This document shows, piece after piece, positions 24,899-32,941 of a stretch of 64,000 nt of DNA. Each line of letters begins with the position of its first letter. Position 1 is the first letter of the stretch. Position numbers and translations under genes: made by a program. Where the stretch lies: contig OY970206.1 of assembly GCA_963708425.1 (NCBI GenBank), forward strand, positions 992,001-1,056,000, written 5' to 3'. The notes beneath the pieces were generated by a model. The model searched no databases, had not been told where the DNA came from, and saw only the letters and a list, made by a program, of their open reading frames with translations. This DNA comes from JACMNW01 sp963708425 (GTDB lineage Bacteria; Pseudomonadota; Alphaproteobacteria; Rhodobacterales; Rhodobacteraceae).

Positions 24899-25681
24899 TT
24901 ATTCAAACTTGTAGTCAACAAACCATTTCTGGTTCAGCGCATCCATCGTGCCATCCGCCTTCATGGACGCGATCGCCGCGTTTATCGGCGCTACAAGGTC
25001 TGATCCCTTCGGAAAGATAAACCCGAAGTCTTCCGATGCCAGCGGCTCGCCGATGATCTTCAACCCACCGTCAGATGCCGCGACATAGCCATTGGCCGCC
25101 GTCGAATCCGACAGCGTCAGATCCACGTCGCCCGCCTTCAACGCCTCCAGCCCCGCACCAAAGGTTTCAAACTTGATGACCCGCGGGTTTTCCTCGTTGC
25201 CATCCAGGATGTTATAGATCGCCGCATAGAACGGCGACGTTCCCGGCTGCGCCGAAACCAGCAGATCGGGGATCGCCGCGAACGTCGCCGCATCAGTAAA
25301 CCGCGCCTCATCGCCACGCACGATCATGAGCATTTCAGACCGCATGTAGGGGTCTGAAAAATCGACCTGCTCTTTGCGTTCATCTTTGATGGTGATGCCC
25401 GTCATCCCCATATCGTACTGGCCTTCAGCCACCGCCGGTATCATCGCATCCCAGCTGGTATTTTCGTACTTCACCGTCACGTTCAGGCGCTTTGCAATCT
25501 CGGCCATCGCGTCATATTCCCAGCCAATCGCGGCCCCGGCCTTGTCCAGAAACTGCAACGGCGGATAGGCGTTCTCTGTCACCACCACAATTTCCTTGCC
25601 CGCCAGATCCGGCAGGTCTTGGGCGATCGCGGCGGTCGAACTCATCATGGCAAGCCCGACAAGGGCAGTGATAAATTTCAT
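24899..25681 (-). CDS. Amino-acid ABC transporter substrate-binding protein
   Basis: A 260-residue family 3 solute-binding protein. A signal peptide (MKFITALVGLAMMSSTAAIAQ) precedes the mature start DLPDLAGKEIVVVTENAYPP. The typical WDAMIPAV..GQYDMGMTG and ERKEQVDFSDPY segments follow. It delivers a polar amino acid to the permease encoded downstream. ATG 25681 is set by AGGGAG about nine bases upstream, rejecting a longer reading to 25759. First gene of a two-gene unit; a GYD gene lies 119 bases upstream. Confidence 0.92.
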   Translation of the reverse strand: MKFITALVGLAMMSSTAAIAQDLPDLAGKEIVVVTENAYPPLQFLDKAGAAIGWEYDAMAEIAKRLNVTVKYENTSWDAMIPAVAEGQYDMGMTGITIKDERKEQVDFSDPYMRSEMLMIVRGDEARFTDAATFAAIPDLLVSAQPGTSPFYAAIYNILDGNEENPRVIKFETFGAGLEALKAGDVDLTLSDSTAANGYVAASDGGLKIIGEPLASEDFGFIFPKGSDLVAPINAAIASMKADGTMDALNQKWFVDYKFE

Positions 25682-25800
25682 TGGTGTGAACTCCCTGTCA
25701 CGGATCGAATGCACAACTATTGCCGATCTTGCCGGGAGTATGCAAGCGCGGGCAACCAATGCAAACCTGCATCGGTTGCCGCTTACCTAGAACATTCCGA

Positions 25801-26133
25801 TCACCCCATGGGCGGCGAGTACGCGCCCGTGGCCTTACCGGCCATCTTCATCGCTTCCTGCGCATCCTTCGCCGTCATCAACTTGATGGTGGATGATGAC
25901 GACGCCGTTCCCGAAGCCGCCACCGCCATCGCCCCTGCCGCCATAAACTTGTCATCCGGCCCTTCAATCAGGCAGATCACATCATGGCCACCAAAGGCGA
26001 AAAACAGATTGTGCAGCTTGCCGCCCAGCGACTCGATCAACTTCGCTGCGGCAGCTTCCCTGTCGCTAGGTTTGGCCACCAACGCTTTGAACGCCTCCGG
26101 TGTGTAAGACATCTGATACAAATAGAACGCCAT
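25801..26133 (-). CDS. GYD domain protein
   Basis: A 110-residue GYD-domain protein: the opening MAFYLYQMSYTPEAFKALV, the FAFGGHDVICLIEGPD core and the ending TGAYSPPMG match this small alpha/beta family, distantly similar to dimeric alpha-beta barrels. Function unknown. ATG 26133 is preceded by a GGGGGGA stretch; a reading from 26235 adds residues unlike the family. Confidence 0.85.
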   Translation of the reverse strand: MAFYLYQMSYTPEAFKALVAKPSDREAAAAKLIESLGGKLHNLFFAFGGHDVICLIEGPDDKFMAAGAMAVAASGTASSSSTIKLMTAKDAQEAMKMAGKATGAYSPPMG

Positions 26134-26315
26134 TTTCGAAAGTCCCCCCAAATTGGGGCCGGTCCACCCTGCAATCTGCCATTGAAACCAGCAAGCTGAA
26201 CCCAGCCTATCGCGCCGCAAAATACCGGCAAACACAGCCGGGCAGTGGCTGTAAAGCCTCCTATATCACAAAGACGCCCCTAAGTGTGAGCTCGCAAACA
26301 GCCGCGCCCCCCACC
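26134..26315. other. Gap between GYD and GFA genes
   Basis: I see no gene, terminator or repeat in this gap. It should hold the GYD gene promoter; no clear -35/-10 pair stands out. Confidence 0.4.
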
Positions 26316-26804
26316 TCACGCCGTCAACCCCAGCCGTTCATGCCACTCGGCAATGCTTTCCTCTGGATACCGCTCAAACTGCTGATCCCCCGCTGCAACT
26401 TGCGGCACAACCCAACCGGCCTTGCTGCCCAGCATCAGATGCGTCCGCTCCGACGGCACCGGCAGGGCCGTATCAATTGCCGACGCATGTGGGTGCACCA
26501 GATGCGGCCAGCGCGGATCCCACAGCCAAAGCGCCGATCCGCAGATGCGGCAGAAACTGCGCTCCGCCAAACTCACCTCGGCGGCCCCCATCGCATGATC
26601 GGCAATCGTCGCCCGGTACACAGCGATGTTTTCCGCGCCCTCAACCTTCAGCGTGCCAAACTCCGCCGCCAGATTGATGGCAAAGCCCCCCGCCCCTGCA
26701 GTCTTGCGGCACACTTCGCAATAGCAAAGGTTAAACGGATACGGATGCGCCGACCCAACCCGAAACGTCACCGCCTTGCAGTGACATGATCCCTCAAGCT
26801 GCAT
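26316..26804 (-). CDS. GFA family zinc protein (CENP-V/formaldehyde-activating type)
   Basis: A 162-residue Gfa/CENP-V-fold protein. Zinc cysteines are seen in GSCHCKAV (residues 6-10), CYCEVCRKT (27-32) and FCRICGSAL. The family includes glutathione-dependent formaldehyde-activating enzyme, but most members have unknown substrates, so the formaldehyde role should not be assumed. ATG 26804 opens with the expected MQLEGSCHC. A direct repeat GTGCACAG (26881-26899) lies in its upstream region. Confidence 0.88.
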   Translation of the reverse strand: MQLEGSCHCKAVTFRVGSAHPYPFNLCYCEVCRKTAGAGGFAINLAAEFGTLKVEGAENIAVYRATIADHAMGAAEVSLAERSFCRICGSALWLWDPRWPHLVHPHASAIDTALPVPSERTHLMLGSKAGWVVPQVAAGDQQFERYPEESIAEWHERLGLTA

Positions 26805-26880
26805 GCGCCCGCCCCCCTATTTCGTCGATTCGCGCATCATAGTTAACGCTGCCCGCACCTACCGCGCGTCAGCACAGGGG

Positions 26881-26899
26881 GTGCACAGATAGTGCACAG
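26881..26899. repeat. Direct repeat GTGCACAG with 11-bp period
   Basis: GTGCACAG occurs at 26881-26888 and again at 26892-26899, about one helical turn apart, in the 144-base gap upstream of the GFA gene. GTGCAC is itself palindromic. It could be a regulator-binding site; no regulator is adjacent. Confidence 0.45.
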
Positions 26900-26948
26900 C
26901 TATCATACACCGCAAAATCGGCCAACGCCGCAGATTAAACCAACGTCC

Positions 26949-27986
26949 TCAATGGCTTACGCCACACACAGCGCAATCCACACGCCGCTTCACCCCAATC
27001 ACCCGCGTCTCCGCAAACAGCGCATCGTGGATCATCAATCGTCCGCGCAAAGTTTTGCCCGCCCCGGTGATATGTTTCACCGCCTCCATCGCCATCATCG
27101 CCCCAATCACCCCCGGCAGCGGTGCCGCAACCCCCGCCTCGGCACAGGTCGGCACCATTCCGGGCGCTGGTCGCACTGGAAAAACGCACTCATAACAAGG
27201 GCTTCCATGCGCGGGATCAAACAGCGACAACTGCCCTTCCCATTGCGTGATCGCCCCGGAAATCAACGGCTTGCCCAGGGCCACGCAAACCCGGTTCACC
27301 AGATAGCGCGTATCAAAATTGTCCGACCCGTCCAGCACCATATCGTAATCCGCGATCAGGTCCGACGCGATACTATCCGTCAGCCGCCGCTGATAGGGGC
27401 GCACGTCGATGAACGGATTAAGGTCTGTCATCGCGACCATCGCGGACTGCACTTTCGCCATGCCAATACGTTGATCTGCATGAATAATCTGGCGCTGAAG
27501 GTTTGATCCTTCAACCACATCGTCATCAACAACGCCAATGGTCCCAACCCCTGCAGCGGCCATATACAGCAGCGCGGGCGACCCCAATCCGCCCGCCCCG
27601 ATCACCAGAACCTTAGCGTCCTTCAGCCGTCGCTGCCCCGGCCCGCCAATCTCGCGCAGCATGATATGCCGCGCATATCGGTCCAACTCCGCCGCCCGAA
27701 ACGCACTATTAGAAACCGTCGGCAAAACCGCCGTCACCCGGCTTTTCAGCCTGCCCACCGCGGCAAAATACCCCCACCCAACCACCGCAAATCCGCCCAA
27801 AACCAGCCAAATCCGCGCATCATTCCCTGTCGCCGACCGCAACGAATGCCCCTCGGGCAACGTCAAATGCAGGCCCACAACCCCCACCCACAGCGCCCCA
27901 ATCATCCCCAACCGCAACCCAAGCGGCGCGCGCAGCAAAGCCCCCGCCCCCCAAAGCCCCGCCGCCATGATCAAAACAAGGATCAT
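26949..27986 (-). CDS. moeB: Molybdopterin-synthase adenylyltransferase (MoeB/ThiF/HesA)
   Basis: A 345-residue E1-like enzyme that adenylates the C-terminus of a ubiquitin-fold sulfur carrier (MoaD-like). The nucleotide motif VIGAGGLGSPALLY and the GSDNFDTRYLVN segment are clear, and zinc cysteines occur as CYEC and CAVC. Unusually it begins with about 85 residues of membrane-spanning sequence (two to three spans) before the catalytic domain at about residue 90. It overlaps the dut stop by four bases (ATGA). ThiF-type function in thiazole synthesis is an alternative, but no thi genes are nearby. Confidence 0.87.
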   Translation of the reverse strand: MILVLIMAAGLWGAGALLRAPLGLRLGMIGALWVGVVGLHLTLPEGHSLRSATGNDARIWLVLGGFAVVGWGYFAAVGRLKSRVTAVLPTVSNSAFRAAELDRYARHIMLREIGGPGQRRLKDAKVLVIGAGGLGSPALLYMAAAGVGTIGVVDDDVVEGSNLQRQIIHADQRIGMAKVQSAMVAMTDLNPFIDVRPYQRRLTDSIASDLIADYDMVLDGSDNFDTRYLVNRVCVALGKPLISGAITQWEGQLSLFDPAHGSPCYECVFPVRPAPGMVPTCAEAGVAAPLPGVIGAMMAMEAVKHITGAGKTLRGRLMIHDALFAETRVIGVKRRVDCAVCGVSH

Positions 27987-28450
27987 CCCAGCCCGGTAGA
28001 GCCAAAGCCCCCCTCGCCCCGCGCCGTATCGGATAGCGCCTCCACCACCTCGAACCGCGCCTGCACCACCGGGGCCACAATCATCTGCGCAATCCGGTCG
28101 CCATGCCGGACCACGTAGTCCGTCGGACCAAAGTTGATCAACGCCACCCCCAACGGCCCGCGATAGTCGCTATCGATGGTGCCCGGCGTATTCGGCAATG
28201 AAATCCCATGTTTCAAGGCCAAACCCGACCGTGGCCGTAACTGCATTTCAAAGCCCAGCGGTATTTCAACCCGAAACCCGGTTGGCACGATTGCCCGCTG
28301 CATCGGCTGCAATACAAACCCATGCTCCCGCTGTTCCGGCAGCAAATTCGCCCGAATATCGGCCCCCGCCGCCCCCGCCGTCTCATAACTCGGCAGCGGC
28401 AGGCCTTGATCCGCCCAATCTTCCCACAAAAGGCGCAACACCGGCGTCAA
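27983..28450 (-). CDS. dut: dUTP diphosphatase
   Basis: A 155-residue trimeric dUTPase, hydrolysing dUTP to dUMP and PPi. Motifs in order: AGADIRANL, RSGLALKHG, NTPGTIDSDYRG with the catalytic Asp, RIAQMIVAPV, and the C-terminal lid RGEGGFGSTG. ATG 28450 is preceded by an AAGG-containing stretch. Translationally coupled to moeB; coaBC lies upstream on the same strand, and the coaBC-dut neighbourhood is common in alphaproteobacteria. Confidence 0.95.
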   Translation of the reverse strand: MTPVLRLLWEDWADQGLPLPSYETAGAAGADIRANLLPEQREHGFVLQPMQRAIVPTGFRVEIPLGFEMQLRPRSGLALKHGISLPNTPGTIDSDYRGPLGVALINFGPTDYVVRHGDRIAQMIVAPVVQARFEVVEALSDTARGEGGFGSTGLG

Positions 28451-28461
28451 GTTTTACCCAC

Positions 28462-28497
28462 CTTCGTTTCTGCAAAAATATCCCCGCCGGAGGCCAC
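28462..28497 (-). repeat. Dispersed GAGGATATTT intergenic element, copy h
   Basis: On the minus strand it reads GGCCTCCGGCGGGGATATTT then TTGCAGAAACGAAGG. It lies between coaBC and dut, ending about 12 bases before the dut start. Confidence 0.7.
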
Positions 28498-28577
28498 GCG
28501 CTTGCCGCTTACCCTTTGTTTACCGCTGCGCGCTAAAAGTAATCCCACACAGACTTGGCAAGCCTTCGCGAATTCTT

Positions 28578-29774
28578 TCATGCCAAAGCCTCGGCAATCT
28601 TCTGCGCCAACCTTTTGGCGACGCTCGTCTTTTCCATCCGGGGCCATGTCTCCGCACCCGTATCCGAAATCAGCGTCACCGCGTTTTCCGTTCCACCCAT
28701 GATGCCGGTGCCTGCCGATACATCATTGGCGATGATCCAGTCACACCCCTTACGCGCCCGCTTTGCCACAGCATGGGCCAGCACATCGTCGGTTTCGGCA
28801 GCAAAGCCGATCACCAGTTTTGGCCGACCGGCTTTCATCTGGCTAACCCGCGCCAGAATGTCCGGGTTTTCGGCAAAACTCAAAGCAGGCCCCTTGCCGC
28901 CCGCATCCTTTTTCATCTTGTGATCCCCGGCATTGGCCACCCGCCAATCTGCAACCGCCGCCGCAAAAACCGCCACATCGGCGGGCAAAGCCGCCTCCAC
29001 CGCCGCCAGCATCTGCTGGGCGGTTTCCACCTTTACCACCGTGACACCCGCCGGTGGCGGCACCAGCGCAGGCCCCGTTACAAACGTCACATGTGCCCCC
29101 AAATCACGCAGCGCCGCCGCCACAGCGGCCCCCTGCGCGCCTGATGACCGATTGGCGATATATCGCACAGGATCAACGGGTTCATGCGTCGGCCCCGATG
29201 TCACCAGCGCGTGCTGACCAGTCAGCGGGCCATGGTTCAACTCGGCCTCAATCGCCGCCAAAATCTCCAACGGCTCCGCCATCCGGCCCGGACCAAACTC
29301 GCCACACGCCATCTCGCCCTCGTTCGGGCCAACAAACAAAACCCCATCCGCCCGCAGCTGCGCCAGATTGCGCTGGGTTGCACGGTGCTGCCACATCCGC
29401 ACGTTCATTGCAGGGGCGGCCAAAACTTTGGTGTCCGTCGCCAACAGCAGGGTCGATGCCAGATCATCCGCCCGCCCGCCGACCATCTTGGCCATCAGAT
29501 CGGCAGTCGCCGGGGCGACAACAATCAAGTCGGCAACCCGGCTTAGCTGGATATGCCCCATCTCGGCCTCGTCGGTCAGATCGAACAGCTGTTGATAAAC
29601 CTTCTCGCCCGCCAAAGCCGCAACCGACAGAGGGGTCACAAATTCTGCCGCGGCCCGGGTCATCACGGGCGTCACCGACGCCCCCGCCTCGCGCAGCTTC
29701 CGGATCAGATCAAGCGATTTGTAGGCGGAAATGCCACCACCAATAATCAGAAGAATGCGTTTGCCTGGCATCAT
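28578..29774 (-). CDS. coaBC: Bifunctional phosphopantothenoylcysteine decarboxylase/synthase
   Basis: A 398-residue coenzyme A biosynthesis enzyme. The N-terminal CoaC half (to about residue 190) is an HFCD flavoprotein with PAMNVRMW and an active-site Cys in MACGEFGPGRMAEP. The C-terminal CoaB half has TSGPTHEPVDPVRYIANRSS and the AVADWR..KKD region that binds 4'-phosphopantothenate and CTP. It makes 4'-phosphopantetheine from phosphopantothenate, cysteine and CTP. The length is usual for the family. Confidence 0.95.
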   Translation of the reverse strand: MMPGKRILLIIGGGISAYKSLDLIRKLREAGASVTPVMTRAAAEFVTPLSVAALAGEKVYQQLFDLTDEAEMGHIQLSRVADLIVVAPATADLMAKMVGGRADDLASTLLLATDTKVLAAPAMNVRMWQHRATQRNLAQLRADGVLFVGPNEGEMACGEFGPGRMAEPLEILAAIEAELNHGPLTGQHALVTSGPTHEPVDPVRYIANRSSGAQGAAVAAALRDLGAHVTFVTGPALVPPPAGVTVVKVETAQQMLAAVEAALPADVAVFAAAVADWRVANAGDHKMKKDAGGKGPALSFAENPDILARVSQMKAGRPKLVIGFAAETDDVLAHAVAKRARKGCDWIIANDVSAGTGIMGGTENAVTLISDTGAETWPRMEKTSVAKRLAQKIAEALA

Positions 29775-29856
29775 AGGTCGGGCTCCGGCCCAAGGGGGGC
29801 TGCCATAGGTTTAGGCGGCAAGCTTGCGGAACTCAACCACCCGCGCAACAGGCGTA

Positions 29857-30735
29857 TCAAACGCGGAAGAACTGCACTTCGCTGGACTGTGCTTCCAACG
29901 ACCGGCGCATTTTGCCAAACGCCGCCGCCTCCAACTGCCGCACGCGTTCCTTCGAAAGACCAAGCTCGGTTCCGAGGCTTTCCAGTGTGCGCGCCTCTTC
30001 GCGCAACTTCCGCTCGGCCACAATGTAGCGTTCACGCGCATTCAACGCCTGCATCGCATTCACCAGCCATCCACGTAAGTGTGCCGTATCATGTGTATTT
30101 TCCACAACATCGGCAGCCTGTGCCCGATCATCTTCCAACATGTCGATCCACTCGCGACCGTCATCTTCCGATGATTGCGTCGCGTTCAGCGAATAGTCTG
30201 ACCCCGCCAAACGACCTTCCATCATTTCTACATCCGCCAAAGGCACGCCCACTTCGCGGGCGATCCGCTCACGCAGCTGGTGGCCATCCAGCACTTCGCC
30301 CACTGCCGTCGCTTCACGTTCCAGCTTGGCTTGCACCCGCCGCAGGTTGAAGAACAGCGACTTCTGGCTGCTGGTCGACCCGGTACGTACCATCGACCAA
30401 TTGCGCATCACGTAGTCTTGGATCGACGCTTTGATCCACCAAACCGCATAGGTCGAAAACCGCACACCGCGATCGGGATCGAACTTGTCGGCAGCTTTCA
30501 TCAACCCAAGTGACGCTTCCTGAATCAGGTCATTCATCGGCGCGCCGTACCGGCGAAACTTTGATGCCATCGAAATCGCCAGCCGCATGTAGGCGGTGAT
30601 CAATCGGTGCAGCGCCGCCTCGTCACGCTGATCACGCCACGCATAGGCAAGGCACAATTCCGTTTCGGCATCAAGCAGTTCCGCCTTCATCGCTTGGCGA
30701 GACATGGTTTGATCGTTATATCTATCGAGTGCCAT
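29857..30735 (-). CDS. rpoH: RNA polymerase sigma-32 factor (RpoH, probably RpoHII type)
   Basis: A 292-residue alternative sigma factor. Region 2 (DLIQEASLGLMKAADKFDPD, FSTYAVWWIKASIQDYVMRN), the RpoH box (QKSLFFNLRR) and region 4 (GLSKERVRQLE) are all present. Alphaproteobacteria often have two such factors: RpoHI for heat shock and RpoHII for singlet-oxygen/oxidative stress. The N-terminus MALDRYNDQTMSRQAM looks closer to RpoHII as I remember it, but this is uncertain. ATG 30735 follows GGGGG; a reading from 30819 would overlap the divergent cobalamin gene. Confidence 0.93.
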   Translation of the reverse strand: MALDRYNDQTMSRQAMKAELLDAETELCLAYAWRDQRDEAALHRLITAYMRLAISMASKFRRYGAPMNDLIQEASLGLMKAADKFDPDRGVRFSTYAVWWIKASIQDYVMRNWSMVRTGSTSSQKSLFFNLRRVQAKLEREATAVGEVLDGHQLRERIAREVGVPLADVEMMEGRLAGSDYSLNATQSSEDDGREWIDMLEDDRAQAADVVENTHDTAHLRGWLVNAMQALNARERYIVAERKLREEARTLESLGTELGLSKERVRQLEAAAFGKMRRSLEAQSSEVQFFRV

Positions 30736-30806
30736 CAAAAACCCCCGCCAAAACAATCGCCATCGGCTTAACTTGCCGTTTACCTTTGATATTACGAGGC
30801 TAACCC

Positions 30807-31370
30807 GTGACTGGATCAAAAAGTTCCCGCAAAAATTCGGCCTCAGGGTTTACACTTGTCATTGGCGGGGCACGATCTGGCAAATCACGGCTTGCCGAGT
30901 CGCTGGCGACAGCCACAAATCGCCCACGCCGCTACATCGCCACTGCCCAAGCATGGGATTATGAAATGCAGGCCCGCATCGCGAAACATCGTGATCAGCG
31001 GGGGGGCAACTGGCTAACAGTTGAAGCACCGCTTGATCTGGCAGGGGCTTTGGCCGAGGCCCGCGCGGACGAGGTCGTGTTGGTGGATTGTGCCACGCTT
31101 TGGCTCTCAAACCATATGCTGGCGGAGAATGATCTTGATGCCGAGGCGGGCCGTTTGCTGATGGCGATCAATGCCTGTGCCGCCCCTGTAGTTGTGGTTT
31201 CAAACGAGGTTGGCTGGTCTATCGTGCCCGACAATGCCCTTGCCCGCCGGTTTCAAGATGCGCAAGGCAGGCTGAACCAGCGCATGGCCGCGCAGGCCGA
31301 TCTGGTGATTGCCGTTATGGCAGGCTTGTCGATTGTGCTGAAAGGCCAGATGCCGGACGCCGCCGAATGA
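30807..31370 (+). CDS. cobU: Adenosylcobinamide kinase/guanylyltransferase
   Basis: A 187-residue bifunctional cobalamin enzyme (CobU/CobP) that phosphorylates adenosylcobinamide and attaches GMP. The P-loop GGARSGKSRLAE comes near residue 20, then the family's RRYIATA, DCATLWLSNHM and VSNEVGWSIVPDN motifs. It starts at GTG 30807, with GAGG about eight bases upstream. It overlaps the next phosphatase gene by four bases (ATGA), which supports a nucleotide-loop assembly unit. Divergent from rpoH across a 71-base gap. Confidence 0.93.
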   Translation: MTGSKSSRKNSASGFTLVIGGARSGKSRLAESLATATNRPRRYIATAQAWDYEMQARIAKHRDQRGGNWLTVEAPLDLAGALAEARADEVVLVDCATLWLSNHMLAENDLDAEAGRLLMAINACAAPVVVVSNEVGWSIVPDNALARRFQDAQGRLNQRMAAQADLVIAVMAGLSIVLKGQMPDAAE

Positions 31371-31945
31371 CCCGGTTCTGGTGGGTGCGGCACGGCCCGA
31401 CGCATGCGAAAACAATGGTGGGTTGGTCCGATCTGCCAGCCGATCTGTCTGATCAGGCTGCGATTGCACGTCTGGCGGCCTACCTGCCGCAGGACGCCGT
31501 TATTCTATCGTCAGACCTGATCCGCGCAGTGGCAACGGCAGACGCTGTGCAGGGCGCGCGCAACCGCTTGCCCCATGATCATAGGCTGCGAGAGATGCAC
31601 TTTGGCGATTGGGAATTGCGCAGCCATTCCCAAATCGAGGCGGAAAACCCCATCCTTATCAACTCGTTCTGGAACCAGCCGGGTGACGTGCGACCACCCG
31701 GTGGTGAAAGCTGGAATGACATCAACGCTCGCATCTGGGCGGCGACGGACCGCCTGCTGGGCAGTTTCGCGGGGCGCAACATCGTCATTGTCGCCCATTT
31801 CGGCGCTATCCTGTCGGCGTTGCAACGCGCCGACAATCTGACTCCGGAACAGACGTTCTCGCACCGGATCGACCCGTTTTCAATTACCGAGATGACGCAC
31901 GGCGCAGACGGCTGGCAGCTTGGCCGGATCAATCACATTGCGTGA
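31367..31945 (+). CDS. Histidine phosphatase family protein (CobC-like)
   Basis: A 192-residue histidine phosphatase with the phospho-His motif VRHGPTH at residues 7-13, a Glu in REMHFGDWE and the second His in VAHFGAIL. Coupled by ATGA to cobU, it is plausibly the alpha-ribazole-5'-phosphate phosphatase (CobC/CobZ role) of nucleotide-loop assembly. The superfamily is broad, so the substrate is inferred from context only. Confidence 0.85.
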   Translation: MTRFWWVRHGPTHAKTMVGWSDLPADLSDQAAIARLAAYLPQDAVILSSDLIRAVATADAVQGARNRLPHDHRLREMHFGDWELRSHSQIEAENPILINSFWNQPGDVRPPGGESWNDINARIWAATDRLLGSFAGRNIVIVAHFGAILSALQRADNLTPEQTFSHRIDPFSITEMTHGADGWQLGRINHIA

Positions 31946-32023
31946 TGGATAGGCCCACAAATCCGCACTTTCCAGATGACGCCACACCGTCTACCCCTGC
32001 CGCAACCTTTGACGGAGGCTTTG

Positions 32024-32896
32024 ATGACCTATGACCTTGCCATTGGCGACCGCGCTTATTCCAGCTGGTCCTTGCGCGGTTGGCTGCTGTTTGATGCGTT
32101 TGGCATTCCAGTCAGAACCCATTCGGCGCGGCTTTATACCGATGAATTGGCAATCCTGTTGAAGGATTTCTTTCCGGGCAGAACCGCTCCCACCATGCGG
32201 ACACCGGACGGCACCGTAGTGCCCGAAACGCTGGCGATTGCCGAAGAACTGGCGTCGCGCCATCCCGATGCGGGCATCTGGCCAGCCGATCCCAAAGCGC
32301 GCGCTGTTGCCCGTGTTTTGGCGGCTGAAATGCACGCAGGCTTCACCGCTTTGCGCAGCCATTGCCCGATGAACCTGCGTGTCAGCTATGAAGACTGCGC
32401 ACCACCGGACGCCGTGTTAGCTGATCTTGACCGGCTTCAGGTACTCTGGTCATGGGCGCGACGTGAAACTGCGGCCAAGGGGCCGTGGCTGTGTGGCGAC
32501 TATTCTGCCGCTGATGCGTTTTTCGCGCCAGTTGCTGGGCGGATCGCGGGTTACAACTTGCCGGTTGGGGCCAAGGCTGCGGCGTATGTGATGGCACATC
32601 TGGCGCAGCCGTCATTTCGGCGCTGGCGGGCAATGGGGTTGGTCGATGGTGCCGACCAAGACTATTACTATCGTGACTACCCGCGCCGCCCATGGCCGGG
32701 ACCGCAGGTTTTGGCCGCCAAAGCCGTTGCACACGGCCCGTCGGTTAATGCCAACTGCCCGTATTCTGGCAAGCCTGTGACCGACTATATGGAACTTGGC
32801 GGCAAGGTCTGGGGCTTTTGCAACCGATTCTGCCGTGACAAAACAGTTGCAGACCCAGAAGCTTGGCCAAAGTTCATGGCCCTTTACCATTCGTAA
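32024..32896 (+). CDS. Glutathione S-transferase with C-terminal YHS-like metal-binding tail
   Basis: A 290-residue protein. Residues 1 to about 215 are a glutathione S-transferase: YDLAIGDRAYSSWSLRGWLL with the active-site serines of this subgroup, TMRTPDGTVVPETLAI at the glutathione site, and a helical C-domain with LCGDYSAADAFF. The last 46 residues are an addition with CPYSGKPV (Cys245) and FCNRFC (Cys266, Cys270), resembling a YHS/TRASH-type metal-binding finger. ATG 32024 follows GGAGG. It probably serves detoxification or a ring/ester isomerisation; the partner substrate is unknown. Confidence 0.87.
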   Translation: MTYDLAIGDRAYSSWSLRGWLLFDAFGIPVRTHSARLYTDELAILLKDFFPGRTAPTMRTPDGTVVPETLAIAEELASRHPDAGIWPADPKARAVARVLAAEMHAGFTALRSHCPMNLRVSYEDCAPPDAVLADLDRLQVLWSWARRETAAKGPWLCGDYSAADAFFAPVAGRIAGYNLPVGAKAAAYVMAHLAQPSFRRWRAMGLVDGADQDYYYRDYPRRPWPGPQVLAAKAVAHGPSVNANCPYSGKPVTDYMELGGKVWGFCNRFCRDKTVADPEAWPKFMALYHS

Positions 32897-32941
32897 ACCT
32901 TTGCCCCGCTATCCGTTAACCACGGTGAACGGAGTAACCAG

